Below are positions 32,836-41,221 of a stretch of 64,000 bases of DNA, one piece after another. Every line of letters starts with the position of its first letter. Within the stretch, counting starts at the first letter, position 1. The notes below the pieces were generated by a model. The model saw only the letters and a program-made list of their open reading frames with translations, did not search any database and was not told where the DNA came from. Source of the stretch: Prevotella sp. UBA1705 (GTDB lineage: Bacteria; Bacteroidota; Bacteroidia; Bacteroidales; Bacteroidaceae). The position numbers and the translations under genes are program-made. The stretch is from contig DCJH01000067.1 of NCBI GenBank assembly GCA_002317385.1, forward strand, positions 34,438-98,437, read 5' to 3'.

Positions 32836-35004
32836 ATGAATAGAGTTTTACTGGCTTTAGTTCTGTTGTCTCCGTCCTTCTTGCAGGTGTCAAAGGCCAA
32901 CGTTTTCGTGCCCACCACCATAGATGAGACCATTCCTGCCGACACCGCACGTGTCGACACAGGACTGACTTTGCATGGAGTAACCGTGCTGGGCAATAGG
33001 AAAAAAGACCTCCAGATGAAGACATCGGTCAACAGTGTGGTAGTAGACCGCAACTATCTGACGACCAACTACTCGGGCAGTCTGATGCAAAGTCTCAGCG
33101 GCGTGCCCGGCGTGAAGGCGTCGAGCATTGGTTCGGGCGAATCGAAACCCACCATCCGTGGATTGGGTTTCAACCGCATGGTGGTGGCCGAAGACGGCAT
33201 CAAGCACGAGGGACAGCAGTGGGGCGACGACCACGGACTGGAAATCGACCAGTTTGCGATAGACAGGATAGAGATCATGAAAGGTCCGGCGGCACTGCTT
33301 TACGGCTCTGACGCCATCGGCGGAGTCATCGATCTCTACAGCAACCGCATCCCCAACAAGCCGTTTGAAGGGGCGGCCTCGATATTCACACGCACCAACA
33401 ACGAGTCGTTGGGGCTTTCGGCCAAGATGAGCGGACGCCAAAACCACTTGTATTGGCGCACGAATATCACGGCCATCGACTACGCCGACTACAAGGTTCC
33501 CACCGATTCCATAGAGTATTATTCCTACAGAATTGGCTTGCACAACCGCCGGCTGCGCAACACGGCAGGCCGCGAACTCGATGGAAGCGCTACCTTGGGC
33601 TACATCGGCTACCGATTCCACACCGACCTGAAGGTGTCTAACTCCTACAACAAGAGTGGTTTTTTTGCCAACGCTCATGGTCTGGAGGTGAGGCTCTCGG
33701 ATATCGACTACGACCATTCGAGCCGCGACATCGACCTGCCCCAGCACAGCGTGAACCACCTGAAAGTGATGAGTCACTCGGCCTATCAAGCCGACAAATG
33801 GGTGCTGGAGATGAGTCTGGCCTATCAAAACAATATTCGCAAGGAGAGCTCGGAGCCGGTGTCACACGGATATATGCCCAAACCCGCGGATGCTCTTGAA
33901 CGTGAATTCAAGAAGCACACGCTCACAGGCAACCTGGAACTGACCATGCCCATCGGCGACAAACACAGTTTCAAGGCGGGCATCAACACCGAGTATCAGC
34001 ACAACCGGCGTGGCGGATGGGGATTTATCATACCCGATTTCGAGACGCTCTCGTTGGGTGGGTTCCTCTTTGACCGCTTCACCATCACCAAAGACCTCAT
34101 TGTGAATGCCGGACTGCGGTATGATTTCGCCCGCACCCACATCCACAGCTACAGCGATTGGTATAAGACTCCTACGGCCGATGGCGACTCCGTCTACAAG
34201 GAGCGGTCGGCCAACAGCACACGGTCGTTTAACAGTGTGACCTGGTCTACGGGCGTCAACTACTCCGTGGGCAACTGGGTGCTCAAGGCCAACATAGGCA
34301 AGAGTTTTCGCATGCCTATCCCGAAGGAGCTGGGAGCCGACGGTGTGAACTATCATATCTTTCGCTATGAGAAAGGCAACGCAGCCCTCGATCCCGAGGA
34401 ATCGTATCAGCTCGACGCAGGCATACACTGGAGCAACGACAGGGTGACGGTGCAGGTAGACCCCTATCTCAACTATTTTCCCAATTACATCTATATGAAC
34501 CCCACAGCCAACTACTACGAGGGACTGCAGCTCTACTACTACACCCAGAGCCGCGTCGTACGCTATGGCTTTGAGGCTCAGGTGGATTGGAAGATACTCC
34601 CCACGCTGGAAGCCGGCGTTAAGGGCGAATATCTCTATGCCGAGCAGCTCTCGGGCGAGAAGAAAGGCTACACGCTGCCCTTCTCCACTCCCTGGTCTGT
34701 CGACACCGATGTGAAGTATTCGTTCCAACCCGAGACCGACCACGAGGCCTACGTGGCCCTCAACCTCCACATTGTCGGAGCCCAAAACAACATCGTGCCA
34801 CCCGAAAAGTCCACACCAGGATACTTCACGCTCAACATGACGGCGGGCAAAACGTTTGCCTTCCACGACAACACGTTGCGCGTAAGCCTGCATGCGGAAA
34901 ACCTGCTCAACCGTAAATACTACGACCATACGAGCTATTACCGCCTGATGGATATCCCCGAACCCGGCCGGAATGTGGCGCTTATGCTGACATATAACTT
35001 TTAA
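32836..35004 (+). CDS. TonB-dependent outer-membrane receptor
   Basis: A 722-residue TonB-dependent receptor with a signal peptide (1-22), a short TonB-box region (LHGVTVLGNRKKD), the plug domain (about 55-165: TIRGLGFNRMVVAEDGIKHEGQQWGDDHGLEIDQFAIDRIEIMKGPAALLYGSDAIGGVID) and a 22-strand-type barrel ending in MLTYNF. It has no carboxypeptidase-like N-terminal domain, unlike SusC. The His/Asp-rich plug loop and the neighbours point to a metal or metal-complex ligand; the ZnuD-like zinc/heme group is the nearest match I can suggest. It is followed by two DUF4625 lipoproteins in the same direction. Confidence 0.9.
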   Translation: MNRVLLALVLLSPSFLQVSKANVFVPTTIDETIPADTARVDTGLTLHGVTVLGNRKKDLQMKTSVNSVVVDRNYLTTNYSGSLMQSLSGVPGVKASSIGSGESKPTIRGLGFNRMVVAEDGIKHEGQQWGDDHGLEIDQFAIDRIEIMKGPAALLYGSDAIGGVIDLYSNRIPNKPFEGAASIFTRTNNESLGLSAKMSGRQNHLYWRTNITAIDYADYKVPTDSIEYYSYRIGLHNRRLRNTAGRELDGSATLGYIGYRFHTDLKVSNSYNKSGFFANAHGLEVRLSDIDYDHSSRDIDLPQHSVNHLKVMSHSAYQADKWVLEMSLAYQNNIRKESSEPVSHGYMPKPADALEREFKKHTLTGNLELTMPIGDKHSFKAGINTEYQHNRRGGWGFIIPDFETLSLGGFLFDRFTITKDLIVNAGLRYDFARTHIHSYSDWYKTPTADGDSVYKERSANSTRSFNSVTWSTGVNYSVGNWVLKANIGKSFRMPIPKELGADGVNYHIFRYEKGNAALDPEESYQLDAGIHWSNDRVTVQVDPYLNYFPNYIYMNPTANYYEGLQLYYYTQSRVVRYGFEAQVDWKILPTLEAGVKGEYLYAEQLSGEKKGYTLPFSTPWSVDTDVKYSFQPETDHEAYVALNLHIVGAQNNIVPPEKSTPGYFTLNMTAGKTFAFHDNTLRVSLHAENLLNRKYYDHTSYYRLMDIPEPGRNVALMLTYNF

Positions 35005-35059
35005 ATACCATAGACATTAGTTATAAACCGAGGTACATGCCTCACAAAATCCAACAAAG

Positions 35060-35806
35060 ATGAAAAACAAAATGATGATTGGAGCCTTCGCGCTCTTGAG
35101 TATGCTGACACTGTCTCTCACCTCATGCGACAAGGATGACGATGTCAAGACCAATGCCAACGTGACGTTCAGCAATATAGAAGTAGGTTTGGAAAACTCC
35201 AAGGAAGCCACCGTCGGAGGTGACCTGCACCTCGAATGCGACATTGTTTCTGAAAACAAGATTAAGTCTATCGAGGTGAAAATGACCCAAAAGGACGGCA
35301 AGGGGACCTTGAGCAAGCTCTATACTGACTCCAAATACACAGGAGTGCTCAACACTACCTTCCACGAACACCTCGAATTGCCCTCGACACTCGATGCCGG
35401 GACCTATCATCTGGCTATCAATGTGACCGACGTAAACAACAACTCGAAGGCCTACGAGACCGATATCAAGTTGATTGCCGTAGATCCCAACGCACCCGTT
35501 GTGGTGATGCTCAACCCAAGTGAGACGGCCAACACTGGTGTAGCAGGCCAGCCCCTGACCTTCAAAGCCAACATTACGGTGAAAAATCCCATCAAGGCCA
35601 TCGAGATAGAGTTCCACGGAGATAAGGAATATCCTATCGAGGTATCCGACTACAATGGCAAGACGGGCAGCGTAACGTTTGAGAAACAGATCACCATTCC
35701 GGCAGAATGCCCTGCAGGCGAATACCACGTACACTTCACCGTGGAGGACAATAAAGGCCTGACCACTACCGCCGAACTCGCCGGATTTAAGGTCACCACA
35801 AAATAG
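35060..35806 (+). CDS. DUF4625-type lipoprotein with two repeated domains
   Basis: A 248-residue predicted lipoprotein (lipobox LTSC, lipidated Cys near residue 22, followed by the Asp run DKDDD typical of surface-exposed Bacteroidales lipoproteins). Two Ig-like beta domains follow each other: about 30-145 (ATVGGDLHLECDIVSENKIKSIEVKM) and about 150-245 (GVAGQPLTFKANITVKNPIKAIEIEF). Both fit the DUF4625 pattern. It follows the TonB receptor by 55 bases and probably helps capture or hand over its ligand at the cell surface. The ligand is unknown. Confidence 0.75.
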   Translation: MKNKMMIGAFALLSMLTLSLTSCDKDDDVKTNANVTFSNIEVGLENSKEATVGGDLHLECDIVSENKIKSIEVKMTQKDGKGTLSKLYTDSKYTGVLNTTFHEHLELPSTLDAGTYHLAINVTDVNNNSKAYETDIKLIAVDPNAPVVVMLNPSETANTGVAGQPLTFKANITVKNPIKAIEIEFHGDKEYPIEVSDYNGKTGSVTFEKQITIPAECPAGEYHVHFTVEDNKGLTTTAELAGFKVTTK

Positions 35807-35827
35807 ATAATATCAAAAGACAGTAGT

Positions 35828-36307
35828 ATGAATAAGTTAAGTTATCTCATAATGCTGCTGGCTGGCATGCTGAGCATGGCCTCCTGCGGCAGCGACGACG
35901 TCGAGGAAAAGGACCTCGAAAACCCGGTTATCAGCGAGGCCGGCATCACCGCCAACCCCATCGACTGCCAGGTTTACAAGCGGGGCGACGTCATTCCGTT
36001 CCAGTATGTATTCACCGACAACAAGGCTCTGGGCAGTTACAACATCGAAATCCACAACGATTTCGACCACCACACCCACAGCACGTCGGCTACCGACTGC
36101 CCGCTGGATGCCAAGAAGGAACCGGTTAATCCTTGGGTTTATAACCAGGATTTCACCATTCCGGCCGCTTCCAAATCCTTCACCGGACGTCAAGACATCA
36201 AGATTCCGACCACCATCGACACGGGCGACTATCATTTCATGATCAGACTCACCGACGAAGCCGGGCATCAACAAATCAAAGGCATTGCCATTAAGATCAC
36301 AGATTAA
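35828..36307 (+). CDS. DUF4625 lipoprotein with HHTH motif
   Basis: A 159-residue lipoprotein (lipobox MASC, Cys near residue 20, then GSDD). A single DUF4625-like domain contains the His cluster NDFDHHTHS near residue 80 and further His later (HFMIRLTDEAGHQ), suggesting a metal site. It follows its two-domain relative by 21 bases and is very likely part of the same operon as the TonB receptor. The operon ends at a hairpin at 36318-36365. Confidence 0.75.
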   Translation: MNKLSYLIMLLAGMLSMASCGSDDVEEKDLENPVISEAGITANPIDCQVYKRGDVIPFQYVFTDNKALGSYNIEIHNDFDHHTHSTSATDCPLDAKKEPVNPWVYNQDFTIPAASKSFTGRQDIKIPTTIDTGDYHFMIRLTDEAGHQQIKGIAIKITD

Positions 36308-36317
36308 TAGTTAAAAG

Positions 36318-36365
36318 AAACGCATCGGGAGACTTCTTCACAATAAACTCCTCCCGATGGCGTTT
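36318..36365 (+). terminator. Hairpin after the DUF4625 genes
   Basis: AAACGCATCGGGAG (36318-36331) pairs with CTCCCGATGGCGTTT (36351-36365) with one bulged base. There is no long T run, so termination may be partial. Confidence 0.6.
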
Positions 36366-36394
36366 CAACTATAACCAATAAAACACAAATAAAA

Positions 36395-36856
36395 ATGAAG
36401 AAAATCATTCTTTTTGCCGCAGCCTGCGCCATGTTCGCAGCCTGCAACAACACGGGTAAGACCGGCGCTAACGCCAATGGTCAGGACTCTACGGTAGACT
36501 CCATGGAGGCTGCCACGGCAGATTCTGCTATCTACGAGGGCATGATGCCTGCCGCCGACACCTATGGCATCCGCTATCACCTGGCTATTGCCAAGGACTC
36601 CACCAACGGTTTCGACATCGAGGAGGCCTACATGAAGTCGGAAACAGAGGTTGACACCGCCCGCTACTACAAGGGAATTGCCGACGTCATCAAGTCAAAG
36701 GATGGCAAGAAGACCTATTATAGCTTCGACACCGATGGCTCAGAGAGCATCAAGTTCCTCGTTCTCAACGACTCTACGCTGCGTATGGTGAACGACCAAC
36801 TGGAGGAACCGATTGCCAAAGAGGGCATGAACTATGACCTGAAGCTCAAGAAATAA
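36395..36856 (+). CDS. NlpE-like N-terminal-domain lipoprotein
   Basis: A 153-residue lipoprotein (lipobox FAAC, Cys near 15; then a Gly/Asp/Ser-rich linker). The domain from about 48 to 150 matches the NlpE N-terminal fold: YEGMMPAADTYGIRYHLAIA, then KTYYSFDTDG and FLVLNDSTLRMVND. NlpE relatives have Cys residues in the PCADC-type loop that bind copper or signal; here the loop reads PAADT, so both are gone. It stands after a hairpin, so it may have a separate promoter that I could not find. A link to the receptor cluster is by position. Confidence 0.75.
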   Translation: MKKIILFAAACAMFAACNNTGKTGANANGQDSTVDSMEAATADSAIYEGMMPAADTYGIRYHLAIAKDSTNGFDIEEAYMKSETEVDTARYYKGIADVIKSKDGKKTYYSFDTDGSESIKFLVLNDSTLRMVNDQLEEPIAKEGMNYDLKLKK

Positions 36857-36875
36857 TATACCATAACACAATGAC

Positions 36876-36920
36876 AAAACCCACCGAAAGGCCTGTTGCA
36901 GGACCATTTCGGTGGGTTTT
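36876..36920. terminator. Strong bidirectional terminator
   Basis: AAAACCCACCGAAA (36876-36889) pairs perfectly with TTTCGGTGGGTTTT (36907-36920); the loop can pair further. It separates the NlpE-like gene (+) from the convergent coiled-coil gene (-). Confidence 0.9.
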
Positions 36921-36940
36921 CTGTTGTTTTCAGGAGGCTG

Positions 36941-37270
36941 TTATTTCGGCAACTTGCTGAGTTTCTCTCTCAGTTTGAGTGCCTTCTGGGCAGCTTTCAT
37001 CTGCGTCTTATAGGCGTTCATCTGCTTGGACAGTTCCTTGAAGTTCTTGTTGGCCTCGTCATAGGCTCTCTTGGCATCCTTCATCTGCGACTTGGCGTCG
37101 TTCACTTTGTCCTTCATGTTCTCATAATCAGCCTGAGCCTTGTTGGCGATGGTCTCCAACTGCTCAGTCGACATGGTGCGATAGTCGCCCGGTTTCTCAT
37201 CTTGAGCACTTACTGTCTGTAATCCCAAAACTGCTGCCAAGGCAACAGGGAGTAGCAAATTCTTCTTCAT
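36941..37270 (-). CDS. Small secreted coiled-coil protein
   Basis: A 109-residue protein with a signal peptide (MKKNLLLPVALAAVLGLQTVSA, cleaved near 22) followed by an almost entirely helical, charged region with heptad spacing (about 35-109: QLETIANKAQADYENMKDKVNDAKSQMKDAKRAYDEANKNFKELSKQMNAYKTQMKAAQKAL). It is likely a periplasmic coiled coil. No family is recognised. The ATG at 37270 was chosen because it begins the signal peptide; a start further up adds 22 residues with no sense as a leader. Confidence 0.65.
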   Translation of the reverse strand: MKKNLLLPVALAAVLGLQTVSAQDEKPGDYRTMSTEQLETIANKAQADYENMKDKVNDAKSQMKDAKRAYDEANKNFKELSKQMNAYKTQMKAAQKALKLREKLSKLPK

Positions 37271-37366
37271 ATCTTGCATGTTCTTTAATGAATGTTGTGT
37301 CATTAGATACGGCCCGACACCCATGCTCCAGCGCATCGGCAGTCCGGCCAGGAATCAATCATAATG

Positions 37367-37374
37367 CAAAGATA
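37367..37374 (-). promoter_or_regulatory. -7 box of the coiled-coil gene
   Basis: The minus strand reads TATCTTTG, 97 bases upstream of the ATG at 37270. Confidence 0.6.
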
Positions 37375-37450
37375 GTGAATAAATTGTTATATTGTACCCT
37401 TTTGCTTGTAAATTTTTCAAGCGAAGCACCCCATTTCTCCCACTTTTTCC

Positions 37451-37466
37451 ACCTATTATAATAGGT
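37451..37466. promoter_or_regulatory. Perfect 16-bp palindrome, possible operator
   Basis: ACCTATTATAATAGGT is its own reverse complement. It lies between the divergent coiled-coil gene and AraC regulator. A dimeric repressor site is possible; AraC proteins usually bind direct repeats, so the link to the neighbour is weak. Confidence 0.4.
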
Positions 37467-37670
37467 AGCCCGTAGCCGTCCTTTCAGAGTTTTCACCCCC
37501 GGAAGATGGTCATCCTTCAGCCTCCCGTAGCTTGCGCTATAACAAACAAGTAGGCATCAGCTGGTCTGCGAGAGCAAAGTTTTTCTGAGTTCCTCCTGCG
37601 TTTCATAGGCATTGTCACGGATATTTTGTAATTTTACACACGGTTCGCATGAACAAAGCGCAACAGTCGT

Positions 37671-38597
37671 ATGAGCAATAACGTGAAAATTTTCGACATC
37701 AACTACTTCTCGTATCTGGACAAACCAGCTGTCTATGCGAGCAAAGGCTACTTTGCGCTGTCGCCCATCGACGTTTTTCCCGACTTCCAAGGGCAGGTTC
37801 GGGTCAACAGTCTACTCATGTTGTTCTGCCTCGAAGGCACCATCCATGTCACGCTCCATGAGCAACCTCTCGAATTGAGTAGCGGCATGTGCCTCATGGT
37901 GCCCCCCAACTCACTGGTGAGTCATGTCATTGCGAGCAAGGACTGCGTGTCGACGCTCATCGGCTACTCGCTGGAGATTGTGTCGAAGATGCTGGCTGGC
38001 AGTCAGAAGGCATGGGAACTCTTTGCCCAGCTCACCCAAAAGCCGCTCATTTACAATGACCAACGCTACCTGCAAGACCGCTTGAAGACCTTTCTCAACA
38101 TCCTGAGATACCGCACAAGAAATAACGATCAGTATCTCGAAGAGTTGAGTTACCATCTGTTTGCGGCCCTGTTTTTCGATATTATCAACGATATCCACGT
38201 GCCCCACGCCACTCATCCTACAGCCGACAGCACCGCCAAGAATCGCTATCGGGCCGGATTTATCTACAAGAAGTTCCTGCTTCTCGTGAGTGAAGACGAT
38301 GGAGAGCATCGCAGCGTGGCCTATTATGCCGACAAACTCTACATCAGTCCGAAGTATTTATCTAAGATTGTGAAGAGCTATACGGGCAAACCGGCCCAAC
38401 GCATCATCCTGGAACATGTGGTGGAACGGATTAAAGTGGAACTGAAATACACCGAGCACCCCATGAAACGCATCTCTGAGCAGTTCCATTTCGAGAACTA
38501 TCCTTCGTTCTGCAAGTTCGTCAAGACCCACCTCGGGGTAACCGCGCAGGAATATCGAAGTGGAGAAAAACCGAAGGTCGGGCCTTTTTCCCGATAA
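37671..38597 (+). CDS. AraC-family transcriptional regulator
   Basis: A 308-residue regulator. The N-terminal part (about 20-120) is a cupin-like sensing domain (RVNSLLMLFCLEGTIHVTLHEQPLELSSGMCLMVPPNSL). The C-terminal 100 residues carry the two AraC helix-turn-helix motifs: VAYYADKLYISPKYLSKIVKSYTGKPAQRIILEHVV and MKRISEQFHFENYPSFCKFVKTHLGVTAQEYR. The ligand is unknown. It is monocistronic, convergent with the GH20 gene. Target genes cannot be told; the amino-sugar genes next door are one possibility. Confidence 0.9.
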   Translation: MSNNVKIFDINYFSYLDKPAVYASKGYFALSPIDVFPDFQGQVRVNSLLMLFCLEGTIHVTLHEQPLELSSGMCLMVPPNSLVSHVIASKDCVSTLIGYSLEIVSKMLAGSQKAWELFAQLTQKPLIYNDQRYLQDRLKTFLNILRYRTRNNDQYLEELSYHLFAALFFDIINDIHVPHATHPTADSTAKNRYRAGFIYKKFLLLVSEDDGEHRSVAYYADKLYISPKYLSKIVKSYTGKPAQRIILEHVVERIKVELKYTEHPMKRISEQFHFENYPSFCKFVKTHLGVTAQEYRSGEKPKVGPFSR

Positions 38598-38608
38598 GAT
38601 GCGGTGCG

Positions 38609-38631
38609 CAAGGGTTTTGTTCTAACCCTTG
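38609..38631. terminator. Candidate hairpin between convergent genes
   Basis: CAAGGGTT (38609-38616) pairs perfectly with AACCCTTG (38624-38631). T content after it is modest. Confidence 0.4.
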
Positions 38632-38730
38632 GCGGCCTTCGCATTCCTATTCCTTCTGTCTTTCTCCACTCCTGTTTTTATCGGCTGCAAACCCCTTTTT
38701 CTTCTGTCCTTACAGCCGAATAGTTCCCAA

Positions 38731-41034
38731 TCACTCATGGAAAAGCTGCTCGGGAGCAATGCTATGGAACGCCGATTCGTCGCTTTTCCTCAGTTGAACA
38801 TCTGACATTCTGCCACGCCACGAGGGCCATCCCATGGAAATATTAGCCATAAAGACAACTTTAAAAGTATGCAATCCCTTTCCAAGTGCAATAGAAGTGT
38901 CGTGTCGCGAGCAACGTTTCACTTCATTAGAGTTGGAGATAAGTAACTTTCCATCAAGCCAAACTTGTTCGACATCGGCCGACCAATAGTAAACACCATC
39001 AGTCGGAATATCTACATAGCCCGTGGCTATCGACACATATCCTTGTTTAGCCCTACCCATATCCTCTATCTTCATCGTCGGATCAATCATCTCTTTCAAA
39101 CTCTTAATTTTGCAGACCGACCAGTCTTGGGCAGTCTGATCGACCTCTGAAATATTGTGGAAGAAGCCCTTGGTACGACGAAGAATAAGTCCGGGCTGTA
39201 CTCCAGTCACCTGACATGCCGGCTGCAACGGTTGTTTCACCACCTCGACATCTCTAACCTGACTCATCTTTCCCGAAGACAATAGGGTAGCAATTCTAAC
39301 ACGCGTTGATCGGGTTAGCTCAATAGGAGCACTATAGATGGTAGAAGTTGCTGTAGGCATGCTCCCATCAAGCGTGTAGACCATGGTTAACGGACGCGTT
39401 GTGGTGAAGATGAGCTGAACCTTATCAACAAAGGCCACGGTGTTGCATGAGCCATTTGGCTGCTCAGGAAGAGGGATATGATAGGTGAAATTCATTTTAT
39501 CCAGATACTGAGCACAGGCCTTATCAGCACGTCGGCAGAAGTCGTCAAAATTCTTCCGTACCAATGGTGACCACGCTATTTCAGCCAGCGCCAAGGCTCG
39601 CGGATACATCATATACTCCATTTTCTCATTAGTGTACATATATTCTGACCAACTACAGCCCTGTACTCCGATAACGTGGCTGTCCTTACCCTCTTTGACT
39701 AATAATTCCGGCACAGGATCATAACCATAGATCTTAGATAACAGAAACGGCGTACCGTTACCGATGGTCACAGGTTCCACTCTGTAATCTCCCTGATAAT
39801 AGTCAAGATAGAGGCCATTACGACTACTTGCCATAATCACATCATGCCCTTGCAAAGCGGCGGCAACACCTCCTTCCTCCCCACGCCATGACATAACAGT
39901 AGCATTAGGGCTCAGTCCTCCCTCAAGGATTTCATCCCACCCTATCATCTTCTTACCATACTTCTCTACTACCTTTTCCATACGCTTTATAAAGTAGCTC
40001 TGCAGTCGCTCCTCTGCCGTGTGGCAGTTGTCAGCCTCCAAATGTTTCTCGGCTATCGTAGCTTGACATGACGGGCACTGCTTCCAGCGACCCTTACGAC
40101 ACTCGTCTCCACCCAGGTGAAAATAAGGCGACGGGAACAATGGCACTACCTCCTTGATCACATCCTCCAGAAAACCATACACCATTTCCTTGCCGGGACA
40201 TAGTACGATGTCCTCAATACCCCATATTATACGTGGCGTATGCACTTCATTGAAGCAAGACAATTCTGGATAGGCAGCTATGGCGCTCATCATATGCCCA
40301 GGCATGTCAACCTCGGGAATAACCATGACATGTCTATCAGCCGCATACTTCACGATATCCTTAATTTCCTCTTGTGTATAGTAGCCAGTATGAGTATTTC
40401 CTTCGACCTCTTTACGTGTGGCCCCTACCTCAATAAGACGCGGGTACTTCTTGATTTCAATACGCCATCCTTGGTCATCGGTGAGGTGGAAGTGGAGGGT
40501 GTTGATCTTGAACAAAGCCATCAAGTCAATCTGCTTTTTCACATTCTCCACAGTAATAAAATGGCGGCATGGGTCAAGATGGAAGCCGCGATATCCAAAG
40601 CGAGGATAGTCTTCTATGCGACAACAAGGGGCCGGAGTACCCAACTGGATCAGACTTTGCAGACCATAGAATGCACCACGAGGAGACTTTGCCCGTATAG
40701 TTACAGTCTTCTTATCCACAGTCAGGATATACCCTTCGTCCGAAGATATATTAAGCGTTGAGTCGATGTGTATGGAAATCTCAGCCTTGCCAGAAGAGAC
40801 TATCACCCTCACTCCATAGAGGGTCCTCATCTTATCAGCAAAGAGCTGTAACATGGAGTTCGCCTCAGGCAGGTCTGCACTAATTCTCGTTCGGCTGGAA
40901 TATCGGAAAGAGCCTTGCCGTTCGGTCACATTAACAGGTATCGGGATAATATCCGTCACCTTACCCCAAGCCCCTGCACTCATCATCAGCAGGATAAATA
41001 AAATCAATAATTGGTGTTTCATTGCGGTTTTCAT
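38731..41034 (-). CDS. Beta-N-acetylhexosaminidase, GH20
   Basis: A 767-residue secreted exo-hexosaminidase. Signal peptide 1-24; a GH20b-type N-terminal domain (about 25-140, ending YGLQSLIQL); the TIM-barrel catalytic domain (about 145-500) with GYRGFHLDPCRHF, HFHLTDDQGWRIEI and the Asp-Glu catalytic pair in HLGGDE at 306-311; WDEILEGG and WSEYMY near the barrel end. After 520 there is a chitobiase-type C-terminal domain (TRPLTMVYTLDGSMPT) and a further beta domain (GVYYWSADVEQVWLDGKLL) that looks PA14-like. It trims terminal GlcNAc/GalNAc from glycans in the periplasm. The two downstream-of-sugar genes upstream (NagB and the fusion) suggest joint amino-sugar use. Confidence 0.93.
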   Translation of the reverse strand: MKTAMKHQLLILFILLMMSAGAWGKVTDIIPIPVNVTERQGSFRYSSRTRISADLPEANSMLQLFADKMRTLYGVRVIVSSGKAEISIHIDSTLNISSDEGYILTVDKKTVTIRAKSPRGAFYGLQSLIQLGTPAPCCRIEDYPRFGYRGFHLDPCRHFITVENVKKQIDLMALFKINTLHFHLTDDQGWRIEIKKYPRLIEVGATRKEVEGNTHTGYYTQEEIKDIVKYAADRHVMVIPEVDMPGHMMSAIAAYPELSCFNEVHTPRIIWGIEDIVLCPGKEMVYGFLEDVIKEVVPLFPSPYFHLGGDECRKGRWKQCPSCQATIAEKHLEADNCHTAEERLQSYFIKRMEKVVEKYGKKMIGWDEILEGGLSPNATVMSWRGEEGGVAAALQGHDVIMASSRNGLYLDYYQGDYRVEPVTIGNGTPFLLSKIYGYDPVPELLVKEGKDSHVIGVQGCSWSEYMYTNEKMEYMMYPRALALAEIAWSPLVRKNFDDFCRRADKACAQYLDKMNFTYHIPLPEQPNGSCNTVAFVDKVQLIFTTTRPLTMVYTLDGSMPTATSTIYSAPIELTRSTRVRIATLLSSGKMSQVRDVEVVKQPLQPACQVTGVQPGLILRRTKGFFHNISEVDQTAQDWSVCKIKSLKEMIDPTMKIEDMGRAKQGYVSIATGYVDIPTDGVYYWSADVEQVWLDGKLLISNSNEVKRCSRHDTSIALGKGLHTFKVVFMANISMGWPSWRGRMSDVQLRKSDESAFHSIAPEQLFHE

Positions 41035-41221
41035 TGGTTATTATCAAATGGTTGATGGTATCTGAACATTATTGTTCGTATGTACTCTGCTCTATCGGCA
41101 GTCTTTTGCCACCCTTAAAAAGATATGCCAAGAGCCCTCGTAAAGACTCCCAACATACCTTTAACATTGCCATACATAGAACATTAGTATGCCTCATAGG
41201 CATCTATGTGTATAATTTCTA

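Larger units (their letters stand above)
37271..37670. other. Regulatory gap upstream of the divergent AraC gene
   Basis: No gene seen. It holds a -7 box for the coiled-coil gene and a perfect 16-bp palindrome, which may be an operator. It separates two divergent genes. Confidence 0.5.
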
